Assembly: GCF_900105155.1 (NCBI RefSeq)
Contig: NZ_LT629762.1
Span: 1,302,001-1,366,000, forward strand
Reading direction: 5' to 3'
Length of the DNA stretch: 64,000 nt
DNA from: Pseudomonas prosekii
Lineage (GTDB): Bacteria; Pseudomonadota; Gammaproteobacteria; Pseudomonadales; Pseudomonadaceae
The translations under genes and the position numbers were made by a program. Of the stretch, positions 53,517 to 62,827 are shown one piece after another. A model generated the notes under the pieces. It made no database searches. It saw nothing but the letters and a program-made list of their open reading frames with translations, and was not told where the DNA came from. Numbering within the stretch: the stretch's first letter is position 1; every line of letters starts with the position of its first letter.

Positions 53517-54299
53517 ATGAAAAAAGCATTGCTGACCCTTTCTGCACTGGCGTTGTGCATGGCTGCCGGCTCCGCGCTGGCCAAGGAATATAAAGAGCTG
53601 CGTTTTGGCGTTGACCCTTCCTACGCACCGTTCGAGTCGAAAGCGGCCGATGGCAGCCTGGTAGGCTTCGATATCGACCTGGGCAACGCGATCTGCGCCG
53701 AGCTGAAGGTCAAGTGCAAATGGGTCGAAAGCGATTTCGACGGCATGATTCCGGGCCTCAAGGCCAATAAATTCGACGGCGTGATCTCTTCGATGACCGT
53801 CACCCCGGCTCGCGAAAAAGTCATCGACTTCTCCAACGAACTGTTCTCCGGCCCAACCGCTTACGTGTTCAAGAAGGGTTCCGGCCTGAGCGAAGACGTC
53901 GCTTCGCTGAAGGGCAAGACCGTCGGCTACGAGCAAGGCACCATTCAAGAAGCCTACGCCAAAGCCGTGCTGGACAAGGCCGGGGTCAAAACCCAGGCCT
54001 ACCAGAACCAGGATCAGGTGTATTCGGACCTGACGTCGGGTCGCCTCGATGCCGCCATTCAAGACATGTTGCAAGCCGAATTGGGCTTCCTGAAGTCGCC
54101 AAAAGGTGAAGGCTACGAGATCAGCAAGCCGGTCGACAGCGAATTGCTGCCAGCCAAAACAGCTATCGGTATCTCTAAAGGTAACAAAGACCTCAAGGCA
54201 CTTTTGGATAAAGGTATCAAAGCGTTACACGACGATGGCACCTACGCCACCATTCAGAAGAAACACTTTGGCGATCTGAATCTGTACAGCGGCAAATAA
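53517..54299 (+). CDS. aotJ: Basic amino-acid ABC transporter, periplasmic binding protein (AotJ-like)
   Basis: 260 residues with signal peptide (cleavage near GSALA-KEYKE) and the type II periplasmic binding fold of lysine/arginine/ornithine/histidine receptors: RFGVDPSYAPFESKAADGSLVGFDIDLGNAIC, then the Arg-containing ligand motif SSMTVTPAREKVIDFS. Heads a five-gene set in the J-Q-M-O-P order of the P. aeruginosa arginine/ornithine operon; substrate is therefore probably a basic amino acid. Followed by a terminator-like hairpin. Confidence 0.88.
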   Translation: MKKALLTLSALALCMAAGSALAKEYKELRFGVDPSYAPFESKAADGSLVGFDIDLGNAICAELKVKCKWVESDFDGMIPGLKANKFDGVISSMTVTPAREKVIDFSNELFSGPTAYVFKKGSGLSEDVASLKGKTVGYEQGTIQEAYAKAVLDKAGVKTQAYQNQDQVYSDLTSGRLDAAIQDMLQAELGFLKSPKGEGYEISKPVDSELLPAKTAIGISKGNKDLKALLDKGIKALHDDGTYATIQKKHFGDLNLYSGK

Positions 54300-54305
54300 T
54301 GCCCG

Positions 54306-54334
54306 GCGCCCATCTCACGATGGGCGCTTTTTTT
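54306..54334 (+). terminator. Terminator/attenuator between binding protein and permease genes
   Basis: GCGCCCATC (54306-54314), loop TCAC, GATGGGCGC (54319-54327), then T7. It sits inside the operon, so partial read-through is expected, giving excess binding protein. Confidence 0.88.
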
Positions 54335-54355
54335 ACTCGATCAGGTTGCTGATTT

Positions 54356-55084
54356 ATGTTCGAAAACCTCTTACAAAATCTGGGGCTCTCTGCCTTCAGC
54401 CTTCAGGGCTTCGGTCCGTTGCTGATGCAAGGCACCTGGATGACCATCAAATTATCGGTGTTGTCGCTCATAGTCGCCGTGCTCCTCGGCTTGCTGGGCG
54501 CCAGTGCCAAACTGTCAAAACTCAAACTGGTGCGCGTGCCGGCGCAGCTCTACACCACGCTGATTCGCGGGGTGCCGGACCTGGTGCTGATGCTGCTGAT
54601 TTTCTACAGCCTGCAAACCTGGCTGACGTCGTTCACCGATTTGATGGAATGGGAATACATCGAAATCAACCCGTTCAGCGCCGGGGTCATCACCCTGGGC
54701 TTCATTTACGGCGCGTATTTCACCGAAACCTTCCGTGGCGCCATTCTTGCGGTGCCGCGCGGCCAGGTTGAGGCCGCCACCGCGTATGGCCTCAAACGCG
54801 GCCAGCGCTTTCGGCTGGTGGTGTTTCCGCAGATGATGCGTTTCGCCCTGCCGGGCATCGGCAATAACTGGATGGTGATGCTCAAGGCCACCGCGCTGGT
54901 GTCGATCATCGGCCTCGCCGATCTGGTCAAGGCTGCGCAGGACGCCGGTAAAAGCACCTATCAACTGTTTTACTTTCTGGTGCTCGCCGCGCTGATTTAT
55001 CTGGTGATCACCAGCATTTCCAACTTCGTCCTGCGCTGGCTCGAACGCCGCTACGCCGCCGGCTCCCGGGAGGCCGTACGATGA
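54356..55084 (+). CDS. aotQ: Basic amino-acid ABC permease (AotQ-like)
   Basis: 242-residue inner-membrane permease of the HisQM type with about five helices. TWMTIKLSVLSLIVAVLLGLLGA at the N-terminus; the EAA loop that contacts the ATPase reads EAATAYGLKRGQRFRLVVFPQMMRFALPG. Its stop overlaps the start of the second permease (ATGA). Confidence 0.9.
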   Translation: MFENLLQNLGLSAFSLQGFGPLLMQGTWMTIKLSVLSLIVAVLLGLLGASAKLSKLKLVRVPAQLYTTLIRGVPDLVLMLLIFYSLQTWLTSFTDLMEWEYIEINPFSAGVITLGFIYGAYFTETFRGAILAVPRGQVEAATAYGLKRGQRFRLVVFPQMMRFALPGIGNNWMVMLKATALVSIIGLADLVKAAQDAGKSTYQLFYFLVLAALIYLVITSISNFVLRWLERRYAAGSREAVR

Positions 55085-55791
55085 TCGAACTCTTGCAGGA
55101 ATACTGGAAACCCTTCCTTTATACCGACGGCTACAACATCACCGGTCTGGCGATGACCATGTGGCTGCTCAGCGCCTCGATCTTCATCGGTTTTGTGGTG
55201 TCGATCCCGCTGTCGATTGCGCGGGTGTCGCCGCACTTCTACATTCGCTGGCCGGTGCAGTTTTACACCTACCTGTTCCGTGGCACGCCGTTGTATATCC
55301 AGTTGCTGATTTGCTACACCGGCATCTACAGCCTCGCGGCGATCCGCGAACAACCGGTGCTCGACGCGTTCTTTCGGGATGCGATGAACTGCACCATCCT
55401 CGCCTTCGCCCTGAACACCTGCGCCTACACCACGGAGATTTTCGCCGGGGCGATTCGCAGCATGGCGCATGGTGAAGTCGAAGCGGCCAAGGCCTACGGT
55501 CTGACCGGCTGGAAGCTCTATGCCTACGTGATCATGCCGTCCGCCCTGCGTCGCTCGTTGCCGTATTACAGCAACGAAGTGATCCTGATGCTGCACTCGA
55601 CCACCGTGGCGTTCACCGCGACCATCCCGGACATTCTGAAAGTGGCGCGGGACGCCAACTCGGCGACGTTCCTGACGTTCCAGTCGTTCGGCATCGCCGC
55701 GTTGATCTACCTGACCATAACCTTCGCGCTGGTTGGCCTGTTTCGACTTGCCGAACGCCGCTGGCTAGCCTTCCTCGGGCCGACCCACTAG
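55081..55791 (+). CDS. aotM: Basic amino-acid ABC permease (AotM-like)
   Basis: 236-residue partner permease. Helices GLAMTMWLLSASIFIGFVVSIP and others; EAA loop EAAKAYGLTGWKLYAYVIMPSALRRSLPYYSNE. Forms the heterodimeric channel with the upstream gene. Confidence 0.9.
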   Translation: MIELLQEYWKPFLYTDGYNITGLAMTMWLLSASIFIGFVVSIPLSIARVSPHFYIRWPVQFYTYLFRGTPLYIQLLICYTGIYSLAAIREQPVLDAFFRDAMNCTILAFALNTCAYTTEIFAGAIRSMAHGEVEAAKAYGLTGWKLYAYVIMPSALRRSLPYYSNEVILMLHSTTVAFTATIPDILKVARDANSATFLTFQSFGIAALIYLTITFALVGLFRLAERRWLAFLGPTH

Positions 55792-55818
55792 GCCTTTTAC
55801 TGTTTCAGGAAACGCACG

Positions 55819-56937
55819 ATGCGCCACCAGATCCATGACTTGCTGGCCCCGCTGCCGGGGACTGCGCGACACATCCACAGTTTTCATTTCGGCCCTGCGT
55901 CGGCCACAGGCAAGATCTACATCCAGGCGTCCCTGCACGCCGACGAATTGCCCGGCATGCTTGTCGCGTGGCACCTCAAGCAACGCCTGGCCGAGCTGGA
56001 AGCGGCCGGGCGTTTGCGCAGCGAAATTGTCCTGGTGCCGATCGCCAACCCGGTCGGCCTCGAACAAGTGCTGATGGACGTGCCGCTGGGCCGTTATGAG
56101 CTGGAGAGCGGGCAGAATTTCAATCGCTGGTTCGTCGATTTGAGCGAAGAAGTCGGCAACGACATCGAAGGCCAGCTCGGCGACGATCCACAGCACAATC
56201 TCGAGTTGATCCGCAGCAGTCTGCGCAACGCCCTCGCCCGCCAGACCGCCAGCACGCAGTTGCAATCCCAGCGCCTGACCCTGCAACGGCTGGCCTGCGA
56301 CGCGGACATCGTGCTCGACCTGCATTGCGATTTCGAAGCCGTCGCGCACCTTTACACCACGCCCGAGGCCTGGCCGCAGGTCGAGCCGCTGGCGCGCTAC
56401 ATCGGCGCCGAGGCCAGCCTGCTCGCCACCGATTCCGGCGGTCAGTCGTTCGATGAGTGTTTTACCTTGCTCTGGTGGCAGTTGCAGGAGCGCTTCGGCG
56501 AGCACTTCAATATTCCGCTGGGGAGTTTTTCGGTCACCGTCGAATTGCGCGGTCAGGGTGAGGTCAATCACCCGTTGGCCAGCGTCGATTGCCAGGCGTT
56601 GCTCGACTATCTGATTCACGTCGGCGCCATCGCTGGCGAACCGGCGCCGCTGCCCGATCTGCCTTATCCCGCCACGCCGCTGGCCGGCGTCGAACCGGTG
56701 GCCACGCCGGTCGGCGGTTTGCTGGTGTTCTGCGCGCAACCGGGGCAATACCTGCAGGCCGGGCAACTGATCGCCGAAGTCATCGACCCGATCCTCGATC
56801 GCGTCACCCCAATCCATTGCACCGCCGCCGGGCTGATGTACGCCCGCTCGCTGCGGCGCATGGCCACTGCCGGCATGGTGATCGCCCACGTCGCGGGCAC
56901 CGAAGCCTATCGCAGCGGCTACCTACTTTCGCCTTGA
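55819..56937 (+). CDS. aotO: Succinylglutamate desuccinylase/aspartoacylase family protein (AotO-like)
   Basis: 372 residues with a zinc carboxypeptidase-like fold: HADELPG gives His40 and Glu43, and DLHCDFEA gives His169 as the third ligand. A C-terminal beta domain ([33 protein letters not shown]) resembles lipoyl/biotinyl-like folds seen in this family. P. aeruginosa has an equivalent gene, aotO, inside its transporter operon. It may release an amino acid from an N-acyl form before or after transport; substrate unknown. Confidence 0.82.
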   Translation: MRHQIHDLLAPLPGTARHIHSFHFGPASATGKIYIQASLHADELPGMLVAWHLKQRLAELEAAGRLRSEIVLVPIANPVGLEQVLMDVPLGRYELESGQNFNRWFVDLSEEVGNDIEGQLGDDPQHNLELIRSSLRNALARQTASTQLQSQRLTLQRLACDADIVLDLHCDFEAVAHLYTTPEAWPQVEPLARYIGAEASLLATDSGGQSFDECFTLLWWQLQERFGEHFNIPLGSFSVTVELRGQGEVNHPLASVDCQALLDYLIHVGAIAGEPAPLPDLPYPATPLAGVEPVATPVGGLLVFCAQPGQYLQAGQLIAEVIDPILDRVTPIHCTAAGLMYARSLRRMATAGMVIAHVAGTEAYRSGYLLSP

Positions 56938-56950
56938 GGATGCATGCCCC

Positions 56951-57715
56951 ATGTACAAACTGACCATCGAAGGCCTGCATAAAAGTTACGGCGACCATCA
57001 TGTGCTCAAAGGTGTTTCGCTCAAGGCCAACACCGGCGACGTGATCAGCCTGATCGGCGCCAGCGGCTCGGGCAAAAGCACGTTCCTGCGTTGCATCAAC
57101 TTTCTTGAGCAACCAAACGACGGCGCAATGAGCCTGGACGGCAAAGACGTGCGGATGATCAAGGACCGCCATGGCATGCACGTCGCCGACCCCGATGAAC
57201 TGCAACGGATCCGTACGCGGCTGGCCATGGTGTTCCAGCATTTCAACTTGTGGAGCCACATGACGGTGCTGGAAAACATCACCATGGCGCCGCGCCGCGT
57301 GCTCGGTTGCAGCAAGGAAGAAGCCGAGGACCGCGCGCGGCGTTATCTGGACAAAGTCGGTTTGGCCGCGCGAGTGGCCGATCAATACCCGGCGTTCCTC
57401 TCCGGCGGCCAGCAGCAACGGGTAGCGATTGCCCGCGCACTGGCGATGGAGCCGGAGGTGATGCTGTTCGATGAACCGACCTCGGCGCTCGACCCGGAAC
57501 TGGTCGGCGAAGTGCTGCGGGTGATTCAGGGGCTGGCCGAAGAGGGCCGGACGATGATCATGGTCACCCACGAAATGAGCTTCGCGCGCAAAGTATCGAG
57601 CCAGGTGCTGTTTCTGCATCAGGGTCTGGTGGAAGAAGAAGGCGCGCCGGAAGAGGTGCTGGGCAATCCGAAGAGCGAGCGGCTGAAGCAGTTTCTCAGC
57701 GGTAATCTCAAATAA
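56951..57715 (+). CDS. aotP: Basic amino-acid ABC transporter ATPase (AotP-like)
   Basis: 254 residues, polar amino-acid transporter ATPase. Walker [10 protein letters not shown] at about 36-44, signature [15 protein letters not shown], Walker [24 protein letters not shown] upstream. Last gene of the transporter set; unlike in P. aeruginosa no argR follows. Confidence 0.92.
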   Translation: MYKLTIEGLHKSYGDHHVLKGVSLKANTGDVISLIGASGSGKSTFLRCINFLEQPNDGAMSLDGKDVRMIKDRHGMHVADPDELQRIRTRLAMVFQHFNLWSHMTVLENITMAPRRVLGCSKEEAEDRARRYLDKVGLAARVADQYPAFLSGGQQQRVAIARALAMEPEVMLFDEPTSALDPELVGEVLRVIQGLAEEGRTMIMVTHEMSFARKVSSQVLFLHQGLVEEEGAPEEVLGNPKSERLKQFLSGNLK

Positions 57716-57742
57716 CCCGCCACCCAACAACACCGCGCCCCC

Positions 57743-57871
57743 TGTAGGAGCAGAGCTTGCTCCAGGAGCAAAGCTTGCTGTGGGAGCAAAGCTTGCTCGC
57801 GAAGGCGTCCTATCAGCCAACGATTATGTTGACTGATACGACGCCTTCGCGAGCAAGCTCTGCTCCTACAG
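57743..57871. repeat. Degenerate REP cluster with slipped copies
   Basis: GGAGCAGAGCTTGCTCC, AGGAGCAAAGCTTGCT and GGGAGCAAAGCTTGCTCGCG follow each other at 57746-57800, then an inverted copy at 57843-57871. The linker again holds GTTGACTGATAC, also found in the REP pair at 61112-61201. Confidence 0.8.
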
Positions 57872-57968
57872 GTCCGTGTGTGGTCATCAATGTCAGTACA
57901 TCATCTTTAAACCTTTCGCCCGCCGCCGTGGTCACTGAAAGAACACTTTCAGAGCGCACACGGCCGGC

Positions 57969-60455
57969 ATGGGCAACTCCCCCGACTACGCAAAAAAATG
58001 GTTCACCGCCCGCGGCTGGAAGCCGTTCGCCTTTCAGAAACAGGTGTGGACGGCGGTCAAACGCGGCGAATCCGGGATGCTGCACGCCAGCACTGGCGCC
58101 GGTAAAACCTACGCCGTGTGGTTCGCCGCGCTCAACCGCTTTGCCTCAAGCGTCACGCCGATGGAAAAACCGAAGAAGCGCAAACCGCCCGCCGAGCCGA
58201 TCACCGTGCTGTGGATTACGCCGATGCGCGCCTTGGCCGCCGACACGGCGCGCGCGCTCGAAGCGCCGTTGCAGGATTTGCAGATTGGCTGGAGCGTTGG
58301 CCTGCGCACCGGCGACACCAGCAGCAGCGAACGTGCACGCCAGAGTCGGCGACTGCCGACGACGCTGATCACCACGCCGGAAAGCCTGACCCTGATGCTC
58401 GCCCGCGCCGATGCGCAAATGGCGTTGTCGACGTTGCGCATGGTGGTGGTTGATGAATGGCACGAATTGATCGGCAACAAACGCGGCGTGCAGTTGCAAC
58501 TGGCCCTCGCGCGGTTGCGCCGCTGGCATCCGCAGTTGATTGTCTGGGGCGTTTCCGCGACGTTGGGTAATCATGACCACGCGCAGCAGGTATTAATCCC
58601 ACAAGACAACGGCGTCAGCGTGCAGGGTGAAAACGGCAAAGACCTGCGCGTCGACACCCTGCTGCCACCGGCCATCGAACGTTTCCCGTGGGCTGGGCAC
58701 ATCGGTTTGAAGATGTTGCCGCAAGTGGTCGCCGAACTCGATTCCAGCCCCAGCACGCTGGTGTTCACCAATACCCGCGCGCAATCGGAAATCTGGTATC
58801 AGGCCTTGCTGGAGGCGCGCCCGGACTGGGCCGGGCTGATCGCCTTGCATCACAGCTCACTGTCGCGCGACACCCGCGATTGGGTGGAACGCGCGCTCAA
58901 GGACGGTCAACTGAAAGCGGTGGTCTGCACCTCCAGCCTCGACTTGGGCGTGGACTTTTTGCCGGTCGAACGCGTGTTGCAGATCGGCTCGGCGAAAGGC
59001 GTGGCGCGGCTGATGCAGCGCGCCGGTCGTTCCGGTCACGCGCCGGGGCGAGTGTCGCGCGTCACGTTGGTGCCGACCCATAGCCTCGAATTGGTCGAAG
59101 CTGCCGCCGCGCAAGACGCCGTGGCGCAGCGGCGCATCGAACCGCGCCAATCCCCGCACAAACCGCTGGATGTACTGGTGCAGCATCTGGTCAGCATGGC
59201 GCTCGGCGGTGGCTTTATTCCTGAACAGTTGTACGAAGAAGTCCGCGGTGCCTGGGCTTATCGCGATCTGACCCTGGCGGACTGGGCATGGGCGCTGGCT
59301 TTCGTACGGCATGGCGGACTTTCTCTGACGGCGTATCCGGATTATCGCCGGGTCGAACCGGACGAACACGGCGTGTGGCGCGTACCCGATGCGCGACTGG
59401 CGCGACGCCATCGCATGAGCATTGGCACGATTGTCAGCGACGCGAGCATCCAGCTGAAGTTCTGGAGCAAGGGCGGTGGCGGCAAGACGCTGGGCAGCGT
59501 CGAGGAAGGATTTATCGCCCGGCTCAAGCCTGGCGACGGTTTTCTCTTCGCCGGGCGCTTGCTGGAGCTGATCCGCGTCGAAAACATGACCGCGTACGTG
59601 CGCCGCAGCACGGTCAAACGCGCCGCGGTGCCGCGTTGGAATGGCGGGCGCATGCCGCTTTCCAATGAACTGGCGCGGGCGGTGGTCGCACGTTTCAGCA
59701 GCGCCGCCGCCGGCGATTTTGTTGGCCCGGAAATGAAAGCGCTGCGCCCGCTGCTGGAAGTGCAGCAACGCTGGTCCGGGTTGCCGACCGAAAACAGTCT
59801 GTTGGCCGAGGCGCTGAAGTCGCGCGAAGGCTGGCATTTGTTTCTGTATCCGTTCGCCGGGCGCCAAGTGCATCTGGGCCTGGCGAGCCTGTTGGCGTGG
59901 CGGATCAGTCAGCGCCAAGCAGTGACGTTCTCGATTGCGGTCAACGATTACGGGCTCGAATTGCTCAGCGCCACCTATGTCGATTGGTCCGAACACTTGG
60001 ATCTGGCGTTGCTCAGCGCTGACAATCTGCTGGCCGACGTGCTCGCCAGCCTGAATGCCGGGGAACTGGCGTTGCGACGCTTTCGCGAGATCGCCCGGAT
60101 CGCCGGGCTGGTGTTCGCCGGCTACCCCGGCGCGCCGAAAAGTACGCGACAGGTGCAGGCATCGAGCGGTTTGTTTTTCGAGGTGTTCAAGCAGTACGAC
60201 GCCGACAACCTGTTGTTGGCCCAGGCTGGGGAAGAAGTCCTACGGGAAGAATTGGATATTCGGCGACTGGAGGAAACGTTGGCCCACATCAATAGTTTGA
60301 GATTCGACCTGCATCAGATCAAACGTCCTACGCCGCTGGGCTTTCCGCTGTTGGTGGAAAGAATGCGCGAAAGCATGAGCTCGGAAAAACTCGCTGATCG
60401 CATCCGCCGAATGGTCGGCGATCTGGAAAAAACCGCTGAAACCGGGAAAAACTGA
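57969..60455 (+). CDS. Ligase-associated DEXH helicase (Lhr-like)
   Basis: 828-residue superfamily 2 helicase. Walker A STGAGKT at 41-47, DEWH box at about 162-165, second RecA lobe with [40 protein letters not shown], then the Lhr winged-helix and beta-sheet extension. It belongs to the small Lhr type that accompanies ATP-dependent ligase in DNA-repair clusters. Its stop overlaps the pdeM start. Here it lies 5 kb from the ligase gene, with a transporter operon between. Start codon at 57969 has only a weak ribosome site. Confidence 0.9.
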   Translation: MGNSPDYAKKWFTARGWKPFAFQKQVWTAVKRGESGMLHASTGAGKTYAVWFAALNRFASSVTPMEKPKKRKPPAEPITVLWITPMRALAADTARALEAPLQDLQIGWSVGLRTGDTSSSERARQSRRLPTTLITTPESLTLMLARADAQMALSTLRMVVVDEWHELIGNKRGVQLQLALARLRRWHPQLIVWGVSATLGNHDHAQQVLIPQDNGVSVQGENGKDLRVDTLLPPAIERFPWAGHIGLKMLPQVVAELDSSPSTLVFTNTRAQSEIWYQALLEARPDWAGLIALHHSSLSRDTRDWVERALKDGQLKAVVCTSSLDLGVDFLPVERVLQIGSAKGVARLMQRAGRSGHAPGRVSRVTLVPTHSLELVEAAAAQDAVAQRRIEPRQSPHKPLDVLVQHLVSMALGGGFIPEQLYEEVRGAWAYRDLTLADWAWALAFVRHGGLSLTAYPDYRRVEPDEHGVWRVPDARLARRHRMSIGTIVSDASIQLKFWSKGGGGKTLGSVEEGFIARLKPGDGFLFAGRLLELIRVENMTAYVRRSTVKRAAVPRWNGGRMPLSNELARAVVARFSSAAAGDFVGPEMKALRPLLEVQQRWSGLPTENSLLAEALKSREGWHLFLYPFAGRQVHLGLASLLAWRISQRQAVTFSIAVNDYGLELLSATYVDWSEHLDLALLSADNLLADVLASLNAGELALRRFREIARIAGLVFAGYPGAPKSTRQVQASSGLFFEVFKQYDADNLLLAQAGEEVLREELDIRRLEETLAHINSLRFDLHQIKRPTPLGFPLLVERMRESMSSEKLADRIRRMVGDLEKTAETGKN

Positions 60456-61108
60456 TGGGCGCGCCGTTTCCTGTGCGCCTGGCTGGCGAAGAGCTGTGGT
60501 TGTTGCCCGAAAAAGCGATTTATTGGCCAGCGCAGCAGGCACTGCTGATCGCCGACGTGCATTTCGGCAAGGCTGCGGCGTATCGCAGCCTCGGCCAACC
60601 GGTGCCGCGCGGCACCACCTCGCAAAACATCGCGGTGCTGGATGGTTTGCTGGCCGCCCTGCCCTGTCGTCAGTTGATCTTTCTTGGCGACTTTCTGCAC
60701 GGGCCGGGCTCGCACGCGACCGAGACCTTGAAGGCGTTGGCGACCTGGCGTGAGCGTCATCATGCGCTGCCGATGACGCTGATTCGCGGTAATCACGACA
60801 AACGCGCGGGCGATCCGCCGGACTCGCTGAACATCCGCGTAGTCCCGGAACCGCTGCTGCTGGGGCCGTTTGCGTTGCAGCACGAACCGGATCCGCACCC
60901 GAGCCGCCACGTGCTGGCGGGCCACGTGCACCCGGTTTATCGGCTGCATGGCAAGGGTCGGCAAAGTTTGCGTCTGGCGTGTTTCAGATTGGGCGAGCAG
61001 ATCAGCCTGATGCCTGCGTTCGGCGCGTTTACCGGCGGTTATCAGGTCGATCGGGATGACAGCTGTCGGGTGTTCGTCATCGGCGATGGCGAGATTTGGC
61101 CGGTTTGA
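60455..61108 (+). CDS. pdeM: Ligase-associated metallophosphoesterase PdeM
   Basis: 217-residue calcineurin-like phosphoesterase, predicted nuclease. Metal motifs in order: ADVHFGK (about 34-40), GDFLHG, RGNHDK and GHVHP. The ATG shares one base with the helicase stop (TGATG), so helicase and phosphoesterase are coupled. The family is named for its link to the ligase/helicase repair set; the exact DNA substrate is not known to me. Confidence 0.9.
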   Translation: MGAPFPVRLAGEELWLLPEKAIYWPAQQALLIADVHFGKAAAYRSLGQPVPRGTTSQNIAVLDGLLAALPCRQLIFLGDFLHGPGSHATETLKALATWRERHHALPMTLIRGNHDKRAGDPPDSLNIRVVPEPLLLGPFALQHEPDPHPSRHVLAGHVHPVYRLHGKGRQSLRLACFRLGEQISLMPAFGAFTGGYQVDRDDSCRVFVIGDGEIWPV

Positions 61109-61111
61109 ATC

Positions 61112-61201
61112 GTGGGAGCAAAGCTTGCTCGCGATGGCGGTGAATCAGGCAAGTATTAGTTGACTGATACACCGCCATCGCGAGCAAGCTTTGCTCCTAC
61201 A
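61112..61201. repeat. REP doublet (inverted pair)
   Basis: Copies at about 61112-61139 and 61172-61201, AGCAAAGCTTGCTCGCG variant. Confidence 0.84.
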
Positions 61202-61249
61202 GGTAACGCGTTATCGATCCCGCGTCATGCGACGAGCGCGGGATCAATA

Positions 61250-61456
61250 TCAGGCGACAGGCGCCGGAGGTGGCTCATCTGGCAGGGTTGGCACACCGGG
61301 TTCGGTGGGCTGTTCATTGGGGGAGTCTGGGTCGGGTTGGCCGGGGATGCCCCCTGCCAGCATTGGCGGATGCGCCAACAAGGACCAGGCCAGGACACCG
61401 ACTTGATTGGGCTCGAGCCTGGCCAGTTCGGCGCTTATTTGCGGATCGATCTTCAT
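61250..61456 (-). CDS. Small proline-rich protein, function unknown
   Basis: 68 residues from ATG 61456 with AGGAG six bases upstream: a short helical first part (MKIDPQISAELARLEPNQVG VLAW split by Pro-rich context) and a C-terminal half rich in Pro, Asp and Gly (IPGQPDPDSPNEQPTEPGVP). No signal peptide. The strong ribosome site and ordered composition support coding; no function can be assigned. Confidence 0.65.
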   Translation of the reverse strand: MKIDPQISAELARLEPNQVGVLAWSLLAHPPMLAGGIPGQPDPDSPNEQPTEPGVPTLPDEPPPAPVA

Positions 61457-61562
61457 GGAGCACTCCTGAGCAATGGCCCGATCCGCTGTAAGCAAACCGG
61501 GCAGTACACCCAATAGAGTGTTTAGCCGCCAAAGAATTCCCCGAACCTGTCAGATGGACGAC

Positions 61563-62129
61563 TCAGGTGCGTGGCAACGTGACGCCGCGCTGGCCCTGAT
61601 ACTTGCCGCCACGGTCCTTGTAGGACACTTCGCACTCTTCGTCGGATTCGAAAAACAGCATCTGCGCCACGCCTTCATTGGCGTAGATTTTCGCCGGCAG
61701 GGTCGTGGTGTTGGAGAATTCCAGAGTGACGTGACCTTCCCACTCAGGCTCAAGCGGCGTCACGTTGACGATAATGCCGCAACGCGCGTAGGTGCTTTTA
61801 CCCAGGCAGATGGTCAGCACGTTGCGCGGGATGCGGAAGAATTCCACGGTGCGCGCCAGTGCAAAAGAGTTGGGCGGGATGATGCAGACGTCGCTGGTGA
61901 CATCAACAAAGCTCTTCTCATCGAAGTTCTTCGGGTCGACGATGGCCGAGTTGATGTTGGTGAACACCTTGAATTCACCGGCGCAGCGCACGTCGTAGCC
62001 ATAGCTCGACACGCCGTAGGAAATCAGCCGCTCGGCACCTTCGCCGCGCATCTGGCGCTCGACGAACGGTTCGATCATGCCGTGCTCTTGCGCCATGCGG
62101 CGAATCCACTTGTCCGATTTGATGCTCAT
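61563..62129 (-). CDS. dcd: dCTP deaminase
   Basis: Converts dCTP to dUTP, the source of dUMP for thymidylate synthesis. 188 residues, the family length, from [18 protein letters not shown]. Typical blocks: [39 protein letters not shown] and [22 protein letters not shown], the last containing the catalytic glutamate, and [24 protein letters not shown] at the end. Monocistronic. Confidence 0.96.
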   Translation of the reverse strand: MSIKSDKWIRRMAQEHGMIEPFVERQMRGEGAERLISYGVSSYGYDVRCAGEFKVFTNINSAIVDPKNFDEKSFVDVTSDVCIIPPNSFALARTVEFFRIPRNVLTICLGKSTYARCGIIVNVTPLEPEWEGHVTLEFSNTTTLPAKIYANEGVAQMLFFESDEECEVSYKDRGGKYQGQRGVTLPRT

Positions 62130-62485
62130 GGCGGGGTTGTCCTGAATAGCGAGGTGGAAAAATTCTGTCCGGCATCTTACTAGGCGCACGCCCCGGGTTC
62201 AAAGTGCGAGAAATAATTCTCGGCGATCCCCCGTGATTACCGGGGCTTGGCGCCGATCCGATGCACCGTCAGTCACGAAATCAGAGAAACATTCGCACGA
62301 AGCATTGGCACGTTCTGCAAAAAGGGTTAAGGTGGCGCCACTGTGCTGCTTGTGTCACTGAGAATCTCTACACGATATGTTGAATTTCGATCCAACCATC
62401 TACAAGAATTTTTCCTGCTCTTTGCACTCAGTCTCGGCCAGGGTTCTTCCTGCGTCGCAGTTATCTTTGTTCAAGGAGTTACACC
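62130..62485. other. Divergent promoter region of dcd and the cold-shock gene
   Basis: 356 bases without a gene. The stretch from about 62340 to 62485 may be a long cold-shock-type leader. TTGGCA (62305-62310), 16 bases, then TTAAGG (62327-62332) is a weak candidate promoter. Confidence 0.4.
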
Positions 62486-62695
62486 ATGTCTAATCGCCAA
62501 ACCGGTACCGTTAAGTGGTTCAACGATGAAAAAGGCTTCGGCTTCATCACTCCACAATCCGGTGACGACCTGTTCGTTCACTTCAAAGCAATCCAATCCG
62601 ACGGCTTCAAAAGCCTGAAAGAAGGCCAACAGGTTTCTTTCATCGCTACCCGCGGTCAGAAAGGCATGCAAGCTGAAGAAGTTCAAGTTATCTAA
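62486..62695 (+). CDS. cspA: Cold-shock domain protein (CspA family)
   Basis: 69-residue single-stranded nucleic-acid chaperone. RNP1 KGFGFITP (about 16-23) and RNP2 DLFVHFKAI (about 28-36) are intact, as is the start [21 protein letters not shown] precedes the ATG, a strong terminator follows. Codon use is strongly biased to AAA/GAA/GTT, typical of highly expressed genes. Which Csp paralogue (cold-inducible or constitutive) cannot be told. Confidence 0.95.
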   Translation: MSNRQTGTVKWFNDEKGFGFITPQSGDDLFVHFKAIQSDGFKSLKEGQQVSFIATRGQKGMQAEEVQVI

Positions 62696-62712
62696 CTTGT
62701 ACTTGCTTTAGT

Positions 62713-62745
62713 AAAAAGCCCCGCCCTCAAAAGCGGGGCTTTTTT
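62713..62745 (+). terminator. Rho-independent terminator of the cold-shock gene
   Basis: AAGCCCCGC (62716-62724) and GCGGGGCTT (62733-62741), then a T run. Confidence 0.93.
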
Positions 62746-62827
62746 GTGGGCGAGTGTTTTTGCCTTACGCCACAGCGCCCTCCTTCTATATGATTCGCCA
62801 CCTGGAAAATCACATGGAAGCAGCAGG

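Noticed and set aside
62306-62320. Sigma-54-like sequence TGGCACGTTCTGC upstream of the cold-shock gene
   Set aside because: GG and GC are only eight bases apart; sigma-54 requires ten.
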